45,543 nucleotides of DNA from positions 1 through 45,543 of the forward strand of contig JAKQKW010000009.1 of assembly GCA_029560455.1 (NCBI GenBank), given 5' to 3'. How positions within the stretch are numbered: the first letter of the stretch is position 1; every line of letters starts with the position of its first letter. Shown piece by piece: positions 26,592-35,800 of this stretch. The translations under genes and the position numbers were made by a program. The DNA comes from Candidatus Rifleibacteriota bacterium. GTDB taxonomy: Bacteria > Riflebacteria > Ozemobacteria > Ozemobacterales > Ozemobacteraceae. The notes under the pieces are model-generated. The model did no database searches and had not been told where the DNA came from. It was given only the letters and a program-made list of their open reading frames with translations.

Positions 26592-27150
26592 GCGAAAAAA
26601 CAAAGCAACAATTCTTCTGCTGGCATCATGGGCCGGCATCGTTCTGCTTCTGTTGATCATCTCTCTCAAGCTGCCACATTATTTCACAGAAAGCCGACGT
26701 CTGATGACCCTGATGGCACAGGTTTCTGACCGGCAACAGGTCGAAAGCAGAATGAATGCATTCATAAATGCATTTCAATTTAGAGTCAAAAACATTGACA
26801 CAGCAATTGCCAGTCGTCAAAGCAAAATTGCCTCATCCACTTTTTCCCGGCTTCCTGAATCTGAAATGTCAGATTTCATCGACAAACTCCCCAACATGGT
26901 CGCGTCTGCAGGCGTCAGGCTGATCAATCTCGGGTACAAAGCCAGGGAAACCCTAGATGGCTATGTCGATCAGCCATTCGATCTCCAGTTCAACGGGAGA
27001 TATCCTGAGATCAGGCAAATGCTGCATGCCCTTGAAACACATGTAGCTGGAATCCGTATAGAATCTCTTGAATTTGCATCTCTTGACGATATCAATCACG
27101 AAGCTCAGCTAAAACTGCAGTGCCGGGTGAGGTTCAAGACAGATGGCTGA
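26578..27150 (+). CDS. PilO/GspM-like inner-membrane pilus assembly protein
   Basis: The frame is open from 26488. The start that fits is the ATG at 26578, which overlaps the PilN-like gene by 14 bp and directly precedes a basic tail and a transmembrane helix at about 10-32 (ATILLLASWAGIVLLLLIIS). The 190-residue product continues with a coiled coil and a ferredoxin-like periplasmic domain (LPNMVASAGVRLINLGYKAR and the segment LESLEFASLDDI). The layout mirrors that of the PilN-like neighbour, as expected for a heterodimeric partner. Confidence 0.8.
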   Translation: MKQTERKNKATILLLASWAGIVLLLLIISLKLPHYFTESRRLMTLMAQVSDRQQVESRMNAFINAFQFRVKNIDTAIASRQSKIASSTFSRLPESEMSDFIDKLPNMVASAGVRLINLGYKARETLDGYVDQPFDLQFNGRYPEIRQMLHALETHVAGIRIESLEFASLDDINHEAQLKLQCRVRFKTDG

Positions 27151-27889
27151 GAAAACCACCAACAACAGGGTTTACACCGGGCTGGCTTTATTTGCAATTC
27201 TCATAGTTGCCAACCTTGCAGTCAGAACCGGCCGCGGAAAACCTGTTCCAGAACAGACATCACAGCAACCATCCCCAGTCGTTCAGGTTACAACTCCATT
27301 GCAACAGCCCGCTCAGCAACTCCAGGCGAATTTGATCAGCACACCCAAAGAAACAACCGGCATCGACGAACAAGTGATCATGCTTAACCAGCTCGCAGAA
27401 AATCTTATGCAGAGAGTCGCTTCTATCCCAGATCCAATCGAACTACCTGTATTTGATCCGGCTATAGTAAAACTACCGACAACGTTGGTCGACAGATTCC
27501 TCAGAGAAACTCCTGTTTTTGAGAAATCTGTCGCCGCAACCGAAACAACTGATTTAACCATCCCACAGAAGGAAACAGCGATTATTGGCGAATTCCGCAA
27601 TAGCCAATCAAGCAAATTTCTCGTCAGAGAAAATAACCGGGTGTTTCTTGTCGATGAAACCCAGGAGCCAGAACAGGGGCTGGTAACAGTTCGTCGCCAG
27701 GCAGAAGGCACGTTTGAAGTCATCGACAGCGATGGCAAAGCACATTCCCTGATTTTACAGAAACCTTCTGATACAAACGTTCAAGAAGCAATCAAGGTTC
27801 TTACCGGCTCATCAAGCAAACAGATCAGTTTTAATGCAGACTCAGAACCGCTTGCCTCTCATGCTCAGCAGATTGACAAAGGGAACTAA
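27143..27889 (+). CDS. GspC/PilP-like inner-membrane clamp protein
   Basis: The 248-residue protein has one N-terminal transmembrane helix (about 10-27), a long Pro/Gln-rich linker, and a small beta domain at about 145-207. That domain (AIIGEFRNSQSSKFLVRENN, then FLVDETQEP, and FEVIDSDGKAHSLILQ) matches the pattern of the homology region of GspC/PilP, which touches the secretin's N0 domain. Its position after the PilO-like gene and before GspF agrees with pilP/gspC order. It overlaps the PilO-like gene by 8 bp. Sequence similarity is weak, so the assignment is moderate. It would bridge the inner-membrane platform and the outer-membrane secretin. Confidence 0.6.
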   Translation: MAEKTTNNRVYTGLALFAILIVANLAVRTGRGKPVPEQTSQQPSPVVQVTTPLQQPAQQLQANLISTPKETTGIDEQVIMLNQLAENLMQRVASIPDPIELPVFDPAIVKLPTTLVDRFLRETPVFEKSVAATETTDLTIPQKETAIIGEFRNSQSSKFLVRENNRVFLVDETQEPEQGLVTVRRQAEGTFEVIDSDGKAHSLILQKPSDTNVQEAIKVLTGSSSKQISFNADSEPLASHAQQIDKGN

Positions 27890-27890
27890 A

Positions 27891-29102
27891 ATGCAGAAAT
27901 ACAAAGTGAAGGCTCAGCGTTCTGATGGAAATATCGAAACTCTTATTATAGATGCCGAAAGTCCTTCCGATGCAATGAACTCTGCATCTGTAAGAGGTTA
28001 CACACCGGTTGATGCAGTTATTGAACCCAAGAACATGAGTTTTTCCGGCTTTGGTCGCAGTGTTAAAGCCACCGAACTGTATCATTTCACCCGCTTGTTC
28101 GGAACACTGACACGCGCAGGCATTCCAATCATCGAAACTCTTGAAATGCTTGTTAACCGTGCAGACAGTCAGGTCATGAAAAATACGCTGCGCGCAATCG
28201 TCGACAACATCAGTGATGGAAACAGCCTGAAAAGCTCTTTCGCAAGGTTTCCGGAGGTTTTTGACCGCACTTATCTTCAACTTCTTGAAGTAGGTGAAGA
28301 ATCCGGCAAAATGCCGCAGGTTCTCGACAGACTCACCGGTCTTCTGAAAAAACGCATACAGCTGCGCGGCATGATTATCAAAGCTCTTACATATCCGGTT
28401 CTGGTAATGGTGCTTTCATTTGTCGTCGTCGTGGCAATTCTGGTAAAAATTGTTCCCAGATTCAAGGAAATCTATTCCAAATTCGGCGGAGAACTACCGG
28501 CCCTTACACAGTTTACCCTTCACTGCAGCGATCTCCTGATCAATTATTTTCCGGCGTTTGCCGCTGCTCTGATCATCATTGTGGCTATTCTAACAGCATT
28601 GAAAAAAACGCACGCCGGAAAACGCTTTTACGATCGCATGCTTCTCAGCCTCCCTCTTTTTGGCGAAATGTTTCACACCTATGAAATTGCCGGATTTGCA
28701 AAGAGTTTTTCCATGCTGGTTCACAGCGGCATAACAGTTACCAGCGCACTGGAACTGATAAGGCAATCTGTTGAGCGCGAACCGGTTCGTGATTCGATTA
28801 CCGTTGCCAGTGAAATGATCCGTGAAGGCAAAGATATTGCCCAGAGCTTTGACAGTCAGGCACCCTGGTTGCCAGAACTCCTGAATCGTATGGTTGCAGT
28901 AGGTGAACGCAGTGGAAATCTTCCTGAAATGCTCGATCATGTTGCTGAATTTTACGAAGAAGAGTTCAACAACAAGGTCGAAACCCTGGCTTCTCTGATC
29001 GAACCAATGTTAATCGTATTTCTGGGGGTTGTCATCGGAGGCATAGTCATTTCACTCTATTTGCCGATCTTCGGCATGGCCAAAATGATTTCGAGAAGAT
29101 AA
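27891..29102 (+). CDS. Type II secretion/type IV pilus platform protein (GspF/PilC)
   Basis: The frame opens at 27834, but the ATG at 27891 with AAAGGGA upstream begins the family-typical MQKYKVKAQRSDGNIETL, so that start is chosen (403 aa). Two T2SSF domains are present at about 62-190 and 265-385, each with the conserved pattern FTRLFGTLTRAGIPIIETLE and FAKSFSMLVHSGITVTSALE. Transmembrane helices lie at about 167-191, 220-237 and 370-395. This integral membrane protein is the rotating platform on which the ATPase acts. It follows the GspC/PilP-like gene directly and precedes the HEAT-repeat gene by 1 bp. Confidence 0.95.
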   Translation: MQKYKVKAQRSDGNIETLIIDAESPSDAMNSASVRGYTPVDAVIEPKNMSFSGFGRSVKATELYHFTRLFGTLTRAGIPIIETLEMLVNRADSQVMKNTLRAIVDNISDGNSLKSSFARFPEVFDRTYLQLLEVGEESGKMPQVLDRLTGLLKKRIQLRGMIIKALTYPVLVMVLSFVVVVAILVKIVPRFKEIYSKFGGELPALTQFTLHCSDLLINYFPAFAAALIIIVAILTALKKTHAGKRFYDRMLLSLPLFGEMFHTYEIAGFAKSFSMLVHSGITVTSALELIRQSVEREPVRDSITVASEMIREGKDIAQSFDSQAPWLPELLNRMVAVGERSGNLPEMLDHVAEFYEEEFNNKVETLASLIEPMLIVFLGVVIGGIVISLYLPIFGMAKMISRR

Positions 29103-29103
29103 C

Positions 29104-30429
29104 ATGGAATTCAGCGATCTCAACAACCTGATCAGGAGCGGAAAAGCAGCTTTGGCTCTTCACGCTCTCCAGGAATGGGAAAAGGATTTTTCTTCACATC
29201 CCGAGCCGCTTATTCATGCTCTCAAATCAGCAGACGCCGGAGTTATCGAGAAGGCGTTACAACTTGCAGCAAAATATCATCCTCAGGCATGTGTCGAATG
29301 CATTGCAGGTTTGTTGCGAAACGAAAATGCTCTGCTCAGGAGACTGGCAGTGCAGGCGCTGTCTCCGGCAATGGGCAAGCCTGCCGCAGATGCCTTGAAG
29401 GGTCTTTTTCCCGAAGAGCATGATGTGTTTGTTCTTACTTCCGCAGTAACGGCTGCAGCAAGGCTAAAAATAGGGCTTGAATACATAAGGCCCTACCTCG
29501 GATATCAAGACATCCGCCTGCGCGCAAACAGCGTCAGGGCTGCCGCAATACTTGGCAGGCATCTTCTGCCTGGTCTGCTCGAGCCATTTTTACAGGACCC
29601 GGCTTTGAGGGTTCAGAATGAAGCTCTAAAGGGTCTGGCAACGCTGGCCCCTGAAAGTGATCTGGAAAAACTGGTTCTGAAGCGCCTTAATTCGCAGGAT
29701 GCAGCTACCCGTGCCGCAACTGTTTTTGCAACGGGAGAACTGCCGCTGAGCAGAAAAACTGTGCTTCAAATCAACGCACTATCTGATTCTGACAGTCGGG
29801 TTGCCTGTTGCGCCATTAGAGCTCTTGCGATGTTACGGGATCCGCTGGGGGTACGGGCCATAATTGAATGCTTTCTGGCATCTCAAGACGATAATCTTGC
29901 CCGACAGGCTTTAAAACATCTTCGAAACGATGATGCAGGTAGAATTATCGCGTTTGCCGACAACCTGTCTCGGCCGGCAGCCGCCAATCAGGTTCTTATC
30001 ACACGAGTCATTCTTGCTGCTGAAACTCTGTCAAACTGGGAACCATTTCTACCCTGGATACTCGCTGGCGCAAACCGCAAAGAAGACGTAATCAGACTTC
30101 AGGCTCTGCGCTTCATCGCCCGTGAAATCGATTTTTTCCGTTCAAATATCGGCCCGCTTGTAGAAAAAGCGGAATGTTCAGGGCAGCCGGCAGATATTGC
30201 CATAGCAGCTCTCATTAGATGGAAATCCGGCCAGACAGAAGGCTTAGCCAGACTGAAAAGCATGATTTATTCACTGAAACCTGCTGAATCCAGAGCAGCC
30301 TGTGAAATACTGGCAGGTGAGAAAAACCTTATAGCCCGAAATCTTCTTGAGGAAGCCAGACTCAGAGGCGTTTTTTCAGACGCGGTTAAAACTGATGGTG
30401 CTCAGCATTTAAAATTGCCGGGAGCCTGA
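29104..30429 (+). CDS. HEAT-repeat protein
   Basis: The 441-residue protein has no signal or membrane helix and consists of repeated alpha-helical pairs of about 30 residues. Examples are LLRRLAVQALSPAMGKPAAD, IRLRANSVRAAAILGRHLLP, LRVQNEALKGLATLAPESDL and SRVACCAIRALAMLRDPLGV. The pattern fits HEAT/PBS-lyase-like repeats, which form curved scaffolds for protein binding. It lies 1 bp after the GspF gene and is the last gene of the pilus operon, so a cytoplasmic scaffold or regulatory role at the assembly platform is plausible. A T-run of seven follows the stop and might contribute to termination, but only a weak stem precedes it. The gene converges on a minus-strand prepilin 5 bp away. Confidence 0.8.
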   Translation: MEFSDLNNLIRSGKAALALHALQEWEKDFSSHPEPLIHALKSADAGVIEKALQLAAKYHPQACVECIAGLLRNENALLRRLAVQALSPAMGKPAADALKGLFPEEHDVFVLTSAVTAAARLKIGLEYIRPYLGYQDIRLRANSVRAAAILGRHLLPGLLEPFLQDPALRVQNEALKGLATLAPESDLEKLVLKRLNSQDAATRAATVFATGELPLSRKTVLQINALSDSDSRVACCAIRALAMLRDPLGVRAIIECFLASQDDNLARQALKHLRNDDAGRIIAFADNLSRPAAANQVLITRVILAAETLSNWEPFLPWILAGANRKEDVIRLQALRFIAREIDFFRSNIGPLVEKAECSGQPADIAIAALIRWKSGQTEGLARLKSMIYSLKPAESRAACEILAGEKNLIARNLLEEARLRGVFSDAVKTDGAQHLKLPGA

Positions 30430-30434
30430 TTTTT

Positions 30435-30905
30435 TTACCACTGCAGGTAAGAATCGCCGCGAATTGAATTATAACCCGGGTCAGGGCTCCTAATATCAAC
30501 AATCGGAGCCGGAACAGGCAGAATCGTCACAGACGGATCAGTCAGCGCCTGCCAATGCGCCTGTTCTTCTGTAATATTTGCATAATTGCGTTGTGTCTGA
30601 CTTGCAATTTCCCATTTAACCGCTCCAAAAAGAGGGTTGATCGGCATGCGACGCAGGTAATAGCCATAATTGCCACCAAAGCGTTTAGTTGTCAGCAATT
30701 CGTTGAACGATGCCGGAAAGGTGGTTTTTTCCTGGTGGTATAGATCGAGTGCCGCGCGCATCTCAAGCAGTGAATAGCGAAGTCGATCCTCTTTTTCTCT
30801 CTGTGAAACAAGATCGGCGGTCTGCACCCCTACCAGCGAAACCAGCAAAATCAGCGCCGAAACTACGACGAGCTCAATCAGTGAAAATCCTGATCGCAAT
30901 CCCAT
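30435..30905 (-). CDS. GspG/PulG-like prepilin
   Basis: The 156-residue protein has the leader MGLRSG and the mature start FSLIELVVVSALILLVS, with Glu at +5 and one hydrophobic helix. The following helix (RYSLLEMRAALDLYHQEKTT) and the FPASFNELL, then INPLFG, pattern are those of major-pseudopilin GspG-type proteins (compare YP, DPWG motifs). It ends in SYLQW. It lies 5 bp after the stop of the larger prepilin gene upstream on the same strand, so both are probably one transcript. The machinery encoded at 20820-30429 is the obvious assembly partner. Confidence 0.83.
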   Translation of the reverse strand: MGLRSGFSLIELVVVSALILLVSLVGVQTADLVSQREKEDRLRYSLLEMRAALDLYHQEKTTFPASFNELLTTKRFGGNYGYYLRRMPINPLFGAVKWEIASQTQRNYANITEEQAHWQALTDPSVTILPVPAPIVDIRSPDPGYNSIRGDSYLQW

Positions 30906-30910
30906 CTTAG

Positions 30911-31648
30911 CTAAAAAGACGCCTCGTTTGCATTAGTACCATCTGGTTTTTTATAGGTGCTCAACAACATTCTATTATCCTGAGCTTGAACTGTATTAGT
31001 GGTAATTACAACTTTTGAAGCCGGCGCAGCAGCGAACGAAGCTCTGAAAACCGTATCAGAAACCTGTACAATACCATTACTGGCTGCACCTGACCCATCA
31101 CTTCCCTTTACATTTGCTTCTAATAAGGTTGCGGAATTGATTTTTCTTGAAAACACCAACTCTAAAGTTGTTGTATTAACCAATCTGGCAGTTGCCAAAA
31201 AGAACTCCGGTTTCCAGGTGGTTAGCAAATCGTCATCTGCAGTATCTCTTGAGTCATCAGCAACATCCCTAGCACCATCGGGACCATTTGAACCGACTGT
31301 TCCTGCATCAACATCGATGTAGTAGTCATTACCCCAAGGATCAACTGGGTTGATCTGGGTTGAATTCTTTCTATAGTCCTGTAGATATTTGCCGATTAAA
31401 GGCACAAGACTGGTTTCAGAATTTGCGCCAAACATTTTCGGCTCAAGCTGGTCAAACATTGCCAGAGCTTTTTTAAACGTCTGCAGATCATTTTGCGCCG
31501 CCGTCAACTTGGATTGATTTACATAATCTTGATAGTAAGGCAGCGCCAAAGCTACCAGAGCCGCCAGTATCCCTACTACTACCAGCAGTTCGAGCAATGT
31601 AAAACCTGAGCCGAATCTTGTCAGTTTTCTAATTTTGGTTTTTGTCAT
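30911..31648 (-). CDS. GspG-like prepilin with Ig-like C-terminal extension
   Basis: The 245-residue protein has a basic leader ending GSG and a mature start FTLLELLVVVGILAALVALA with Glu at +5. It then shows GspG features: the helix QSKLTAAQNDLQTFKKALAM, DPWGNDYYIDVDAGTVGSNG, and an acidic calcium-loop-like DGARDVADDSRDTADDD. A normal GspG ends there at about 140-150 residues. Here about 90 more follow (ATARLVNTTTLELVFSRKIN, then FRASFAAAPASKVVI), resembling an SbsA/Big-type Ig-like domain. The added domain would be displayed along the filament surface. It is first in the two-gene prepilin transcript. Upstream is the 313-bp intergenic region with candidate control sites. Confidence 0.85.
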   Translation of the reverse strand: MTKTKIRKLTRFGSGFTLLELLVVVGILAALVALALPYYQDYVNQSKLTAAQNDLQTFKKALAMFDQLEPKMFGANSETSLVPLIGKYLQDYRKNSTQINPVDPWGNDYYIDVDAGTVGSNGPDGARDVADDSRDTADDDLLTTWKPEFFLATARLVNTTTLELVFSRKINSATLLEANVKGSDGSGAASNGIVQVSDTVFRASFAAAPASKVVITTNTVQAQDNRMLLSTYKKPDGTNANEASF

Positions 31649-31731
31649 TATTGCCTGATACTCTTCTACTAACAGAATATTTATCTAAACCAATGAATCA
31701 ATCGACACAACTTGTGCAAATATTTAGCGCA

Positions 31732-31759
31732 TTTATAAAACAGTGATTCAATCATTCAA
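31732..31759 (-). promoter_or_regulatory. Candidate sigma-70-type promoter of the prepilin pair
   Basis: On the minus strand TTGAAT (31754-31759), 16 bases and TATAAA (31732-31737) are arranged like a sigma-70 promoter. They would give a leader of roughly 75 bases to the ATG at 31648. A second weaker option is TTGTTA-N16-TTTAAT further upstream. Neither has been tested. Confidence 0.4.
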
Positions 31760-31797
31760 CAGTTTATTATCCATCATTTCAAAAAGGATGTAAATTT

Positions 31798-31826
31798 ATT
31801 CGCATTCTGGGTTCAACATTCGCATT
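31798..31826. promoter_or_regulatory. Direct repeats ATTCGCATT, possible activator site
   Basis: Two exact copies of ATTCGCATT begin 20 bases apart (31798 and 31818), about two helical turns. A third, shorter copy (ATTCGCA) lies at 31869. They sit about 40-70 bases upstream of the candidate prepilin promoter, as expected for a response-regulator binding site. The regulator is unknown. Confidence 0.35.
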
Positions 31827-31879
31827 AAAGCTATCTATTCCCTGCTAACAAATCACAACAGAAAACTCATTCGCAAAAT

Positions 31880-31894
31880 ATCGTTATATACGAT
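31880..31894. promoter_or_regulatory. Palindromic operator candidate
   Basis: ATCGT-TATAT-ACGAT is a perfect inverted repeat with 5-base arms in the same intergenic region, between the ATTCGCA repeats and the divergent pilin-like gene. It could be a dimeric regulator site for either gene. Confidence 0.3.
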
Positions 31895-31924
31895 CGGGAA
31901 TCTGATTTGCTGAGACGGCGAAAG

Positions 31925-31955
31925 TTGTGGCAAGCCATTTTATAATTGATATAAT
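31925..31955 (+). promoter_or_regulatory. Candidate promoter of the CBM pilin-like gene, possibly leaderless
   Basis: TTGTGG (31925-31930) and TATAAT (31950-31955) are separated by 19 bases; another TATAAT lies at 31941-31946. The ATG is at 31962, only 6 bases after the second box, and no Shine-Dalgarno sequence precedes it. If this promoter is used the mRNA would have almost no leader. The spacing is longer than ideal. Confidence 0.3.
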
Positions 31956-31961
31956 TTCAGT

Positions 31962-32867
31962 ATGCGGACAAAAAGCGGCTATATATTGCTGGGTTTATTG
32001 ATGTTCTTCACACTGCTGGGCCTGTCGGGCACGGTTGCTGTGCTTCAGCAGGATACCCGACTCCAACGGTTCAGCGAGGAAGATCTCAAACTGAATCTCG
32101 ATGCCCTGCGCCGCTCAATCGATCTCTACCGCTATCATTACATTCATGCCACACCAGACTCCTCAAAAATTTCCGCCCTTGAGACGGCAATGAGCAATGG
32201 GCCAGACCAGGTTGCCGACCTGCTGGCAGGCGAAAGTTTTATTCGCGCCCGTGTGGCCACCGGAACCATGAACTGGCGAATAATCAACAACCTGATCAAG
32301 AACCCCAGTTTTGAAGTCGATGATACCTACGATTACGGCAGCATCGGCGGCTGGCGAGGCAATTTCACTGCCGGCGACGGGGTTCCGAACGGCTGGCAAT
32401 TGAACGCTGAAGGGGCCGAGCAATATCTCACCATAACTCAGAATGCCACTTATGTGGTCAGTTTATGGGCAAGAAGCCATTCTGCAACTGCAATGGTAAA
32501 GCTGCAGATATGGTTCGTAGCCGCCGCAACGCCGGCTCTGGAAGTAACAGCCAAAAGCACCAGCTGGAAAAGATATTTTGGCAGTTTCCCGGTTGCTGCT
32601 ACTCCGGTAAACATCAGGATAAAACTGATACAATCCGGCACAGCAAGCGGCGATACGACCGACATCGACGGGCTGATGCTCGAAAAATGGGCACCGCCGG
32701 CCGGCACTCCTGCAAGCGCTCTGCCGGTGGCCTCTGCATGGACAGATGGCTATCAGATCGCCCCGGCACAGGCAATCAATGCCCTGCAGGAACGGCAATT
32801 CAGAATGGAAATGACACCGCCGGCCGGAGCCGATATTTCGAGCTACAGCTGGTGGTTCCAGTGGTAA
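31962..32867 (+). CDS. Pilin-like protein with carbohydrate-binding-like domain
   Basis: The 301-residue protein starts MRTKSG followed by YILLGLLMFFTLLGLSGTVA, a prepilin-like leader and helix in which +5 is Gly instead of Glu. A helical stretch follows, as in pilins (LNLDALRRSIDLYRYHY). Residues about 108-245 look like a family 4/9-type carbohydrate-binding beta sandwich (NLIKNPSFEVDD, then YVVSLWARSHS, STSWKRYFGSF and TTDIDGLMLEKW). The protein ends WWFQW. Lack of Glu5 recalls GspK-type tip pseudopilins, so a tip adhesin that binds a polysaccharide is possible. Its stop directly abuts the stop of the giant gene on the other strand (0 bp between). The carbohydrate-binding call is by pattern only. 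Confidence 0.7.
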   Translation: MRTKSGYILLGLLMFFTLLGLSGTVAVLQQDTRLQRFSEEDLKLNLDALRRSIDLYRYHYIHATPDSSKISALETAMSNGPDQVADLLAGESFIRARVATGTMNWRIINNLIKNPSFEVDDTYDYGSIGGWRGNFTAGDGVPNGWQLNAEGAEQYLTITQNATYVVSLWARSHSATAMVKLQIWFVAAATPALEVTAKSTSWKRYFGSFPVAATPVNIRIKLIQSGTASGDTTDIDGLMLEKWAPPAGTPASALPVASAWTDGYQIAPAQAINALQERQFRMEMTPPAGADISSYSWWFQW

Positions 32868-35800
32868 TCAAGGCTTGACGAGCCGCAGTGAAGTGCCTTG
32901 TTGCGGGGCACTTGCATCTTTTCGATCAGCACCGTATTTATTCTGCCCGTAATATTCGTCGTAAGTATCGGTCGGGTAATTCTGATCGGCTCTGGTTCCG
33001 ATAAAGGCCTTATAAACAGGCCAATACTCTATATTCTGCTGCATTACAGCAGAAGCATGTCCAAGACCATCAGTGAAAATCGCATGTACGGTTTTCGGGC
33101 CGGGTGTCAGATCCAGGGTCCAGGGGTGAGATGCCGGGTCGAGCGCCGGATTCAAAAAGGAAACCCAGGTTGAACCATTGTTGCTGATCGCGGCCTTACT
33201 TATACCGCTCGGGTCACTGACCGTAAAGGTCAGGCGCACGACTGAAGTAGCGGTTGTCGATTCACCAACGAATTCGCCATCCTTTTTATTGATATAGAAG
33301 GCTGCAACTGCAGGTGAAGGCGGGGTAAGATCGACCCTGATGCCGTCTGATCTGTTTCCAAAAACAGTTGCGGCAGCGAAGGTCAAAGTGCCGTCACTGT
33401 AGCGGCCTGAGTTATCGAGAACCCTGATGCGCGCATAATACGTCTGACCGTCTTCGCCGTATGCATAAGCATACGAAGTTACTGGGCTTCCAAGAAGCGT
33501 GCTGGTAGCAATCTGCGTAAACCCTGTATCTTTTGCAATCTGAATGTGAACGTCTTTAACCCCGGACACCGTATCGGAGTGAGTGAAGCTGAAATATATC
33601 CAGGAATCGGATGAAACCAGATAGTCTGGGTCGTCATTGTCAGCGACATTGTCAGTCGTGGCTCCGGCAATTGGGTCGGCAAGATCGAGAGTAATACCGT
33701 CAGAATTCAGCCAGGCAGAGGTCCGATTGCCGGCAATGTCTTCGAACTGTGCCCGGGCAAAAATCTTTTCGCCGTCAGCCGCAGATGGAACAACAAACGT
33801 TTTGCTGCCTGAAGTGTTGCCCACCCAGCCGGAAAACAACACAGGGGGAGTAAAGGTATTTTCATTTGCGATCTCAACATAGACATCTTTAACGCCCGAA
33901 AGATTATCGGTAAGCCCTACTGCTGCGAACGAAACGCTGGCATCTCTAGACCAGACATAGTCTGGGTCGTTATTATCAGCTACATTGTCTGTATAACCAG
34001 TTGCTGATGGCGGTAACGAATCCTGAGTCGAGCTGACTCCAGACGAAAAATCGCTCTCGTTCAATACCGCATCACGGGCACGAACCCTGAAATAATAGGT
34101 TACACCATCGTTCAACCCCGTGAATTCGTATGAAGGCTCGCTCAACCATGCAGAACTTGAAAGAACGCTTCCGAATGCCGGGTCAGTCGAGCAATCAAAC
34201 GAATAGGTTACTCCTCCGGAAACTGCGTCAGTCACAGCATCACAACTGACGATATTCACCGTTCCCGAAGCATAAGCAGGCTCAGGTTTCATGGCCGGAA
34301 TTGCCGGAGGCGTTGTATCGACCCTTATGCAATCACTGGTTGAAACGGTAAACAGATCATTGTTGTTCCAGATACGTACGCTGATATAACAGGTAACACC
34401 ATCAGCAATAGCAGGAGAGATGCCAGTTTGTGTGTGTGAAAGCGTAGTAAAAACATTTGTATAACCAAGGATGTCAACTCCTCCCGGGGTAGTGCCGATT
34501 GCGAAATCATAACCTCTGACACCTGATTCGAGGTCGTGGCTTTCTGTCCAGGAGGCTGAGAGCTGAGTATTTGAACTGGTAAAAGGCCCCTCGGTCGTTA
34601 CTATCACACCTTCGGGAGGGGTCGTATCTCCCAGGAGAACGGTTACTTTAAATATAAGGCTGTCGCCGCCGCCAACTCCTGACAATCTGCTTGGATCAGC
34701 CGGATTTGACTCATAAACCCCGATTGGCGTTGCGACAGGAACGGTAACCCATACATTAACAGTTCCAGTCTGGCCCATTTCGAGGGTCGGAAGTGGATCA
34801 ATATACAGATTTTCGCTGGTAATCGTTAAAGCACCGTTAAACAAAGAAGTCGGGAACCATGAAGAAGCAATCGGGCAGTTTGTTGAATTCAACTGGCAGT
34901 TACCGACATTTTTGATGTCTACAGGAATCTTGAATGAGCTGCTTCCCTGTTTAACTTCACCCAAATCGGCCGACGCAGAAAGGATTTCTAGAGCCGGATA
35001 ATCCTTCACTTTGATTCTGGAGACAAAAGTCTTGCAGGTTTCCCTGGCAAGATTAGGAATATCGTCATTATCGTCGTCTTCCCATACCGTGTGCGTTCCG
35101 ATGTAGTTACCAGGAACAACCAGTGTGGCTGGAGCAAGAGGCAAAATCTCTGCCACTCCATGGTAGTTCAGAGATTTTCCGATGCCGCCTTCAAGAGAAG
35201 CCGGGGCTGGAGGCGAAAAAACAAAGCCTGCTGATGCTATAGTACCTCCTGAATCGGAAACAAGATTGCCAACTTTCCATTTCAGCCTGGAAAGCGGAAA
35301 CTCGGTTGAATTGGTAATAGTTTTTTCAGCGCTGAGAACATCCTGTTGATACGGAAACGCGTCAGGGAAATCAACCGGCGAAGAAATCTGGAAATCTTTT
35401 TTGACAATGCCTAAACGTAGCCCACACCCAACCGACTCTTCGGTGGTATACCCTACCGGGGCCAGGTAATCGGTATAAACAGTGAAATTGCCAAGGTAAT
35501 TACCGGTCAATTGCGAACCGACATCGACCGAAACTGTCGCAAGCAGCCAGTTACCAGGAGCAAGAGACCCTGATGGAATTTCGAAAGTCACAGACTCAGC
35601 AGGAATAATATCAACTCCACTCTGTAAAAGAGGCTCTTTCAATGCTTTAAGATCTGTTAACGGCAAATTTCCTGAATTGAAAATCTGGAAAGTTTTTTTT
35701 GCCGTGATATTCGCTGCAGAAAGACCGATATCGAGTCTGGGCCGTTGAATAATAGTCACATCACGTTTTGAATTTACAGAAAGTTCCAGGGTTGCGTTAT

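Larger units (their letters stand above)
31649..31961. other. 313-bp A/T-rich intergenic region between divergent pilin-like genes
   Basis: This is the longest gene-free stretch in the window. It holds a likely minus-strand promoter for the prepilin pair, three ATTCGCA copies, a palindrome and two plus-strand TATAAT boxes just before the pilin-like gene at 31962. No open reading frame or RNA-like structure that I recognise is present. The layout suggests joint control of the two divergent units. Confidence 0.6.

Noticed and set aside
30400..30437. Terminator after the HEAT gene
   Set aside because: A seven-T run is present, but the only stem is about four base pairs with a long loop.
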